Shown in pieces: positions 57,928-64,000 of a stretch of 64,000 bases of DNA. Every line of letters starts with the position of its first letter. Within the stretch, counting starts at the first letter, position 1. The stretch is from Diadema setosum. Its lineage: Eukaryota; Echinodermata; Echinoidea; Diadematoida; Diadematidae. The stretch spans positions 28,398,655 through 28,462,654 of the forward strand of contig CM067065.1 of the NCBI GenBank assembly GCA_033980235.1, in the 5' to 3' direction. The notes under the pieces are model-generated. The model had not been told where the DNA came from. It saw only the letters and a program-made list of their open reading frames with translations, and made no database searches. The position numbers and the translations under genes are program-made.

Positions 57928-57990
57928 AAATAAAAAATAAAAGAAAATAAATAGATATATGTATTTTTTTTTTGGGGGGGGGGGGAACGA
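57798..57990. repeat. Poly-G/poly-C/poly-A/(TAAA)n low-complexity block
   Basis: G run at 57799-57816, then GGGTAGGGAGGGTAGGGG, a C run at 57837-57862, an A run to 57892, (TAAA)n to 57927, and a second T(n)G(n) at 57964-57985. The G-rich stretch could form a G-quadruplex. Runs such as these are also assembly-error prone. Confidence 0.9.
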
Positions 57991-58440
57991 GTTTTTGCCC
58001 CCCAAAACAAATAATCAATCGATTATTTAAAGACCAAAATTAACAATAAAGGCACTTTTCTTGTCTAAAAGATGTCAATTTCGTAATTGAAAAAGCAAAA
58101 TTTTCGCCCCTAACAGGGGAAATCATAGTACATTATCAATATAACATTATAATATCTATACACTAATATTTACATGAGTAAATTTAGTGTATAGATGGTA
58201 GCCTCGCGTCCTCGAGTGTGTCCCCTCAGACATGCCTTTTGTAAACCTTACATTTTCCCTTTCTTCTATGTTTTTTTTTTTTGCAATATAAGAATAATTG
58301 TTATTGCTCGAGCAATGCGATCACGATTAAGGTTTTAATGAATACATTTCAGACGAATGGCAGAGTAAAAGTGGCTTGCTAGTAGTAAAATGAACAGTTT
58401 TCATAAGTTATGATCGTAGTCCTTCTCACTGATTACTAGT

Positions 58441-59290
58441 ATGTTTTATTCCCTAGAAAATATTTTGAATCAAAATGTTCTTTAAACGCGACTTTTACAC
58501 TCTGTTTTGTTGTTGTTGTTGTTGTTGTTTGTTTTTTTTTTTTTTACAAAAAGTACCTACCGTTATACCCCCTTCCACACCCTCCTCCGCTCTGTCGCTT
58601 CGCTCTCTCGCCGAGGATCTCACACCGTCACATAATGTACCCAGATTGTTATAATCGTAGTCCTTCAAACTATTCTTTTCCGTCATGTTTAATTCCCTAG
58701 AAATGTGCTTTAAAATGCTCTATAAAGGCGACTTTTGTACTCTGTTTGTACAAAAGGTCCCTACCGTGGGAGTGGGGGTATCCCCCCGCTCGGTCGCTTC
58801 GCTCAACCGCCGAGGATCTCACGCCGTCACATACATGAACCTCCGTATGTTTAGTCCCTCGCACTATATATATTTTTTTTACTATGTTTAATTTCCTAGA
58901 AATTTGCTTTTAAATGCTCTATACACGCGACTTTTCTACTCTGTTTTTACAAAAAGTCCCTACAGTGGTGGTGGTGGTGGTGGTGGGGGGTATCCCCCTC
59001 CAACGCCCCCCCCCCCCCCCCCCCCCGCTCCGGCACTTCGCACCCTCGCCGAGGACCTCACGCCTTCACATACAAGTTGTAAATGTACCCCCGTATGTTA
59101 TAATCATAGTCCCTTGCACTTTTTTTTTCGCTTTGTTTAATTCCCTAGAAATTTGGTTTAAATGCTCTATAAACGCGACTTTTGTACTCTGTTTTGCAAA
59201 AAGTCCCTACCGTGGTACCGCCGCTCGGTCGCTTCGCTCCCTCACCGAGGATTTCACACCGTCACATAATGTGCCCCCGTCGAGATGTTG
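58441..59290. repeat. Four-unit tandem repeat, ~155-250-bp units
   Basis: Units start at about 58441, 58685, 58883 and 59136 with TGTTTAATTCCCTAGAAAT and continue with GCTCTATAAACGCGACTTTT, TACTCTGTTTT, AAAGTCCCTACCGT, TCGGTCGCTTCGCTC, CGCCGAGGATCTCACACCG and GTCACATAATGTACCC. Length differs because each unit holds its own simple repeat ((GTT)n/T(n), (GGT)n, C(n)). Pro-rich and Gly-rich open frames here are artefacts. Confidence 0.88.
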
Positions 59291-59330
59291 CCCCCCCCCC
59301 CCCCAAAAAAAAAGTGTTTCGGCGCGCTTG

Positions 59331-59645
59331 CCCATGAGTCATACAGCCCACGAGTCATACAGCCCACGAGTCATACAGCCCATGAGTCATACAGCCCATG
59401 AGTCATACAGCCCACGAGTCATACAGCCCATTAGTTATATAGGGCTCGAGTCATACAGACCATTAGTTCGACACTACGCTTACAAGGCCCATGAGATCGA
59501 CACTACTTGCGCCGTGCGGTATCTGTCAAACTCGTGGACTGTTTTTACATAGTGTCGAACTCATGGGCTGTATGACTGGTGAGCTGTATGACTAATGGGC
59601 CTGTTTTTAATGTCAAAGTCATGGGCTGTATGATTCATGGGTGCA
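59331..59645. repeat. 16-bp tandem array with an inverted counterpart
   Basis: Eight head-to-tail 16-mers start at 59331 (CCCATGAGTCATACAG; C/T and other variants) and run to 59458. A spacer with AGTTCGACACTACG-type motifs follows, and the inverse units GGGCTGTATGACT lie at 59564-59640. The arrangement is that of a small foldback element. There are no spacers between units, so it is not a CRISPR array. Confidence 0.88.
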
Positions 59646-59833
59646 GTCTAGTGGGATGACTCCGAACTAACCCTTCCTGACCTTTCCCTGTTTTAAACCC
59701 CTATATACCTGTTGACTTTTTATCAGGGCGATTGTGTTATAAATCGAGACAATAAAGTAATATACTCAATACAAATGTTTATATTTTTTTAGTCTAACAT
59801 TGAACCAAAATTGTTCTACAAAGGCTGCAAAGG

Positions 59834-59928
59834 GGTGCAAATTTTTGTTCGTTTTGTGATGCTTGAACACATTTATATAGTCGTTCAAATGTAAAAGTCT
59901 TAAAATCATCTAGAGGTTTCTTTTAAAA
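59834..59928. mobile_element. Right-end fragments of family B and family E elements
   Basis: GGGGTGCAAATTTTTGTTCG then TTTTGTGATGCTTGAACAC is a family B terminus. TGTAAAAGTCTTAAAATCAT then CTAGAGGTTTC resembles the right end of the TTAA element at 34.2-34.66 kb. Confidence 0.6.
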
Positions 59929-60177
59929 TAGGTTGTTGGCGTAAGTTGAGATTAAATGAAAGAGACACTTATACATTATTCATCATCCATTCATAATTTA
60001 TGGCAGAATACATTGTGATTTTTGCTGTGTGTTTGTCTGTTAATACCGAGGGTAATCGTAAATGGAGATAATTTCAATTTTCCATCCGGATCTGAAAGGG
60101 AAATTGATTTCCCCTTCTTTTTCCGGTGTAACCCACCCCATAAAGACATTACATAGATTATACATTTGTGCATGCAG

Positions 60178-60495
60178 CAAATCTCTGTCCCCCCGGCTGG
60201 GTTCAGTTCCAAATGAGCTGCTACAAGATCTCCGCCAACGGAACCCGCGGCAACTGGCAATTTCACTACGATCAGTGCACGGCAGAAGCACCCGGGGCTG
60301 GGATGCTCGAGATTTCTTCGATGGAAGAAAACGAATTTATCGGCAGTTTGCTAATCACTGACGATCTCTTCGCTCCGGGACCAGGCATGTATGACATCTA
60401 CTTAGCTTGCCGCGGACTAGGTGTGAACGGAGGCTGGACATGTCCTGGATCAGAGGCCTTCTGGAACAGCGAAACGGATAAATCAGGATTTTGGA
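60178..60495 (+). CDS. Lectin gene exon 6: first part of the C-type lectin domain
   Basis: Acceptor TTTGTGCATGCAG, phase 1 in. It encodes NLCPPGWVQFQMSCYKISAN, then QFHYDQCTAEAPGAGMLEIS, SMEENEFIGSLLITDDLFAP and YLACRGLGVNGGWTCPGSEA. CPPGW...SCYK, GAGMLEISSMEENEFI and the WIGL-like YLACRGL identify a long-form CTLD. The donor is TGGA|GTAACA at 60495, phase 1 out, joining exon 7 as Asn. It is weak but the only one in phase. Reading through would end at 60557. Confidence 0.87.
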
Positions 60496-60954
60496 GTAAC
60501 ATCGCATGTTTACAGCAATTTTTTTTTTTCCTGAAGAAAAATGGAAAGCTACCCTAACTTTGTGAATGTTAACATTGATACTACCTAATAATGTCTTAGG
60601 ACTTTGATACTAGTAATATTGGTATTCCAAAATGAAACAAGAAATAAAAGATGACAATGTCGACTTCACTGAATCATAAATAACTGTAATGCAAAACAAA
60701 GGATTTAAAGGAGGCACAATTTAATACACATCATTATTATATGCAAATCACGTACACATGAAATTATGTTAATTAAAAATGTGGTACGGGACTCGAAATT
60801 TACTTTTTTTTTCTGGTGACCCAAACAGAACACTTAAACCGTTGAATTTGAGATAATGGTATAGCCCTCAAAAGACGTTACGAGGCCCTAGATAAAATCA
60901 AACATTGCAATACATTTTCAGTAACATTTCCTTGATCGGGCTGTGAAAAACATG

Positions 60955-61204
60955 TGGAGAGTTTGTTTGCAAAAACCGATGACTCCATTTTTGAAGATTT
61001 TGAAGTATGGTCTCTGTCATAAAGTACAAAATAATACTTTTTAAATGATATATTGGTCACTACATATAAAGTTACATTTTTGAAGTTATGGTCAAAAGAA
61101 GCAAAATTTTTCTTATTATTCTCTTTATTTTTCTTGACCTTTAATCGCAAATATCTCCATTTGGCAAATATGGACTTATCGGTTTTTTGCGAATAAACTG
61201 TTCA
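60955..61204. mobile_element. TIR element family A, copy 7, intron 6
   Basis: TGGAGAGTTTGTTTGCAAAA at the left and TTTTTTGCGAATAAACTGTTCA at the right, reverse orientation. It inserted at CATG, not in a TA repeat. Confidence 0.88.
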
Positions 61205-61309
61205 TGTGCTTTATGCTCTTTTATGTTTTATAAAACATTATTCGAAAAATATAATATCCATGGGCAATAAGGTTACGGAATTAAAGCTTGAATGTAAAAT
61301 ATCATTATA

Positions 61310-61482
61310 ATTATTATCATTATCATTATCATTATTTTTATTAGATTAATTTGAAAAAAAAAATAACACTGACATGTTGGCATTCTTACCGACGCGTTTG
61401 TATATCAATGTCTACAGCAAATTTGAGTACATTTATTATTGTGGAACGCCTTGAAGAAAGTGGTAATGCAAAAAAAAAAAAA

Positions 61483-61517
<35 letters not shown>

Positions 61518-61560
61518 AATGGTAATAATAATGATAATAACAACTCTTATAATAGGAAAA
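61310..61560. repeat. (TTATCA)n and (AAT)n simple repeats
   Basis: ATTATCATTATC run near 61312-61336 and AATAATAATAATGATAATG run at 61484-61545. Confidence 0.85.
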
Positions 61561-61879
61561 ATGGCAACTAATTAAGGTTCCTCAACCATTTTGTTCGAAT
61601 GTATTATATTACCTCTGACAGTTTCAGTTGATACACTTTATACGCCATTTCCATTGTATGCTTATAACTGATGATATAGAGTATTATAAAGTGGGTAGCG
61701 AGAATCCTGCGATCTCATTGGTCGAGAGCTATGTGTTGATTTTGTCCAGTAAAAACTGATGCATGATTTTCGGGCTCTCGTCTATGACAATCCAAAAGGA
61801 ATGCATCCAGTAAATTTGTAATCGGGTAACGCGATAGAAAAATGAGTTTTTGGCAAGAAGATTACCTATTCTATAACAC

Positions 61880-62056
61880 AGATGACGCACATGTCTTTTC
61901 GTGCGTCAGGCGGAATATAGTGTGCATTCGGTAACTACGGAATTAAGCCTAAACCCACTCGGCTTCGCCTCGTGGGTTTAGCATTTCATTGTTACCTTAT
62001 GCACACAATTCCGACTGACGCACTCAGACCTGTGCGTCAGTATAATGACGCACGTA
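61880..62056. mobile_element. Palindromic element K with a perfect central hairpin
   Basis: TGACGCAC, GTGCGTCAGGCGGAATATAG and GTGTGCATTCGGTAAC on the left pair with GTTACCTTATGCACAC, AATTCCGACTGACGCAC and GTGCGTCA on the right. The centre at 61950-61980 is TAAACCCAC, TCGGC, TTC, GCCTC, GTGGGTTTA. It lies in intron 6, directly left of a family B element. Confidence 0.8.
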
Positions 62057-62073
62057 AGGGATTATAATAGCAT

Positions 62074-62717
62074 GTGAAACTGCACCACAAAACACACAAA
62101 AAGTCGCCAGACTTGGATTTTTTGGTTAAGGGGCAGATTCTGAAAGAGCAGACTCTAAGCTTTAAAATGATGTATAACTCAAGTCAAGTGGATTCTCGTA
62201 ACCTACATAAATATTGGAAAGAAAGCGCACACTCTGGAAAAGTTTAAACTGAGAAAAGACTTTGCGAAGTACAGGGTCTATTCAAGTGCCTAATCCTTAC
62301 TAAGCCGTGCTCCCCGGGCCATGAATGGGACCAAAAAAAAAATTTGATGTAAACCACTGCAGCAACAATAATGAAGGGATTATCAGATTACCTGAAATTA
62401 AGCGTGCTTGATTAACACATTCTGTTCATAATAAATGTCAACTCCCAAAGCGGTAGCATCATCCTTTCAAAAGTTATTAGAGTTGAAAGTGAAGAGTGTG
62501 CAAAGGATTTTCAAGAAATTAAAAGGGACCTCTGAGAAAAACCTGATCACACTATACTTTACCAAAAAAGGGCTGTAGAAAAACTGCTGAAAACCCACTT
62601 TCCCATTCAATTCATGGAAAACTCAAAACTGACTCGGTTGACCCGTTTCACCTTTCTTGAGTCCTCACATGAAATAAAGGGGTGCGACTTTTTGTTTGTT
62701 TTGTGATGTACGGTCAC
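62074..62717 (+). mobile_element. TIR element family B, copy at 62.1 kb, intron 6
   Basis: GTGAAACTGCACCACAAAAC at the left and TTTTGTGATGTACGGTCAC at the right, colinear with the full-length copies and with a small internal deletion near 62590-62610. Confidence 0.88.
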
Positions 62718-62830
62718 ATATTCGCTATGCATCATAATGATGCGTCTTTCTAGCTTTATCATAATATACACCATTTTTATAAATTACATTAGGAGGTAAT
62801 TTCTGTTCTTGTTTTGTCTGCGTCATTTAG

Positions 62831-63157
62831 ACTGGTTTAATGAGACCGTCGGGTATTACCAGCCCAGCCCGACGGTCGTCCCAAGTGGATCCGACTTGGT
62901 ATGTCTGCGTATGATAAGGGGCGATGTCTATGCCAACCGCTGGGCAGACACTATCTGCAACTATGAATTCGTCTCCCTGTGCGAGTTGGTCATTCCTCAT
63001 ATGGCAACAACAGAGGGCAGTACGACAGAGTCTCAACCGATAGCAACGACGGCATCAACCACACCCACAACAAGCCACAGGAGAACGACAGAATTACAGC
63101 TAACAACATCACTCGCAACATCCACAACATCCCAGATTACACCGACCACAGTTAACG
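62831..63157 (+). CDS. Lectin gene exon 7: end of the CTLD and Thr-rich stalk
   Basis: Acceptor TGTCTGCGTCATTTAG, phase 1 in. Donor AACG|GTATGA, phase 1 out. It encodes WFNETVGYYQPSPTVVPSGS, DLVCLRMIRGDVYANRWADT and ICNYEFVSLCELV, completing the CTLD disulfide pattern (VC, IC, LC). About 45 residues of mucin-like sequence follow (TTEGSTTESQPIATTASTTP, TTSLATSTTSQITPTT), expected to be O-glycosylated. The sugar-site triplet is QPS, and the WND position reads WAD, so classical Ca-dependent sugar binding may be weakened. No membrane segment appears before the window ends. Confidence 0.87.
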
Positions 63158-63179
63158 GTATGAACTACTACAACACTTG

Positions 63180-63900
63180 TAGCGTATGACCGGAGCGTTT
63201 TGTTTGTTTATTTGTTTGTTTGTTGTTGTAGTTTTTTGTTGCACGGACACGCCTTGTTCAGGATAGTACTTGGTGTACATTGCGTGATACCATGATACAA
63301 TACAATACAATACAACAAACGTTGCAGCCACAGTTCTCCCCACGAGGCTCAGAGCGCTTACAAAATTGCATAGATAAACAAGACATTCTGTAACAGAAAA
63401 GTAAATAATGCGGCCCTTTAATGTAAAAACACATTTTGAACAACCTGAAATACATCATTAAACGACAAACAATAAGTAAACAAAGGTACAGTATGTACAT
63501 AAGTCATATTCTCATAATACATAGAAAATGCATACGCATACACGTACACGTACACAGGCTGTGCAGAGCTTGATGTTGGATTTAGAATGCGTATGTTTTC
63601 AGAATTTTTTTAGAAAGGTTTTCAAAATACAGGCTGTGTAATAATCACGGTGTGATTATTCCACAGTTTGATGCAGGTCCTGGAGCCCGATGATTCTACA
63701 CCAGAAAATAGATTTGATATACTTGTATGAATGAGAAATAATCGGTTTCCCGTGAAACTTGAGACGTAAATGCGTCTTGGGAAATGTGAGGTAACGTTGT
63801 TTGACGTGTGATGCGGCTGCTGTGGTTCACTAATTGATAGCTTTCACAACTTGACTCCGATCCCCGTGAAGTGTGTAGCTGAATAACCAACCATATTGCT
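63180..63900 (-). mobile_element. Probable LINE 3' end or related retroelement, reverse orientation
   Basis: The element boundary is marked by a (ATACA)n run at 63292-63315, which is TTGTA-type in reverse and so like a retroelement tail. Leftward-reading sequence contains TCGTGGGGAGAACTGTGGCT, then LWNNHTVIITQPVF-like and FTSQVSRETDYFSFIQVYQ-like broken frames at 63.65-63.88 kb. No catalytic domain is visible, so the class is uncertain. Confidence 0.45.
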
Positions 63901-64000
63901 TAATCCAAGGTTTGCGCCTTATATATACACTGCTTACTCCCCCCCCCCCCCCCCCCATTTGACGAGTTTGATCGTAAAACGGGTATGGCGTCAGTTTTAA

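Larger units (their letters stand above)
42655..63157 (+). other. Predicted gene: YWTD / C-type lectin / Thr-rich surface or secreted protein
   Basis: Seven exons were identified by homology, GT/AG borders and phase: 42676-42742, 48656-48892, 50672-50831, 54178-54296, 56984-57304, 60178-60495, 62831-63157. Junction phases are 1,1,2,1,1,1, each matching the next exon. The order of modules is signal peptide, several LDL-receptor class B/YWTD-like blades, one CTLD, and a Ser/Thr-rich mucin-like stretch. The last donor is open in phase 1, so the gene continues right of the window. The dead duplicate ends in another CTLD, which may be what follows. The architecture suggests a glycan- or protein-binding extracellular receptor or secreted recognition protein. 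The biological role is inference. Introns hold FB3, FB4, B, A, hAT-like and LINE pieces. Confidence 0.78.

Noticed and set aside
57687..58018. Phe/Gly/Pro-rich open frames
   Set aside because: Generated by homopolymer G, C and A runs.
59331..59460. CRISPR-like regular repeats
   Set aside because: The 16-bp units are head to tail with no unique spacers, in a eukaryotic intron, and have an inverted counterpart.
58904..59552. 212-codon open frame with Pro-rich and SYSPRVIQPM-type repeats
   Set aside because: It crosses the tandem repeat, C(n) run and 16-mer array. The apparent peptide repeat simply reflects the DNA array, whose period (16) is not a multiple of three.

Overview
This is eukaryotic, AT-rich, intron- and transposon-dense genomic DNA. 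There are no operons, Shine-Dalgarno sites, long uninterrupted genes or CRISPR arrays. Exons with GT/AG borders and matching phases encode extracellular modules: signal peptides, LDL-receptor class B (YWTD) blades, C-type lectin domains (CTLD) and a Thr-rich stalk. The repeat landscape is CR1/Jockey-like LINE pieces, many small terminal-inverted-repeat (TIR) elements and large foldback elements whose arms carry reiterated short motifs. Together this suggests a marine invertebrate deuterostome, most likely an echinoderm; sea urchin TU elements are known foldbacks of this kind. The species assignment is inference.

Layout. 0-6.4 kb: a broken LINE, a 3-kb palindromic element and nested TIR elements. 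6.7-14.0 kb: a predicted plus-strand gene for a secreted Lys/Glu-rich protein with five ~49-residue repeats (signal-peptide exon, a short exon present twice, large last exon). 14.4-23.3 kb: a mariner-like TIR element, a dead LINE reverse transcriptase, a GC-rich palindromic element, and a second repeat-coding terminal exon (26-residue repeats) sharing 3' flanking blocks with the first. 23.9-30.9 kb: a decayed duplicate of the lectin gene: signal exon with a stop, partial YWTD exon, CTLD exon with three stops and a frameshift, plus an inverted partial copy. 31-42 kb: no host gene found; mobile elements, including a foldback carrying a 44-residue helix-turn-helix-like transposase fragment. 42.65-63.16 kb: the apparently intact lectin gene on plus, seven exons seen (signal peptide, four YWTD-type exons, a CTLD split over two exons, Thr-rich stalk), continuing beyond the window. 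Its introns are packed with foldback and TIR elements.

The two host gene systems are both secreted or cell-surface type. Exon phases are almost all 1, as in shuffled extracellular modules. The lectin gene and its 24-29 kb relic come from one segmental duplication, supported by shared intron and upstream sequence and by a shared older TIR element. Nested insertions with readable target duplications (AATT, AAAT, CTAT, TTAA) give a relative order of events.

Limits: boundaries of old elements are approximate to a few tens of bases, no database search was possible, and transposon superfamily names are given only where the ends justify them. Family labels (A, B, C and so on; FB1-FB4) are mine.
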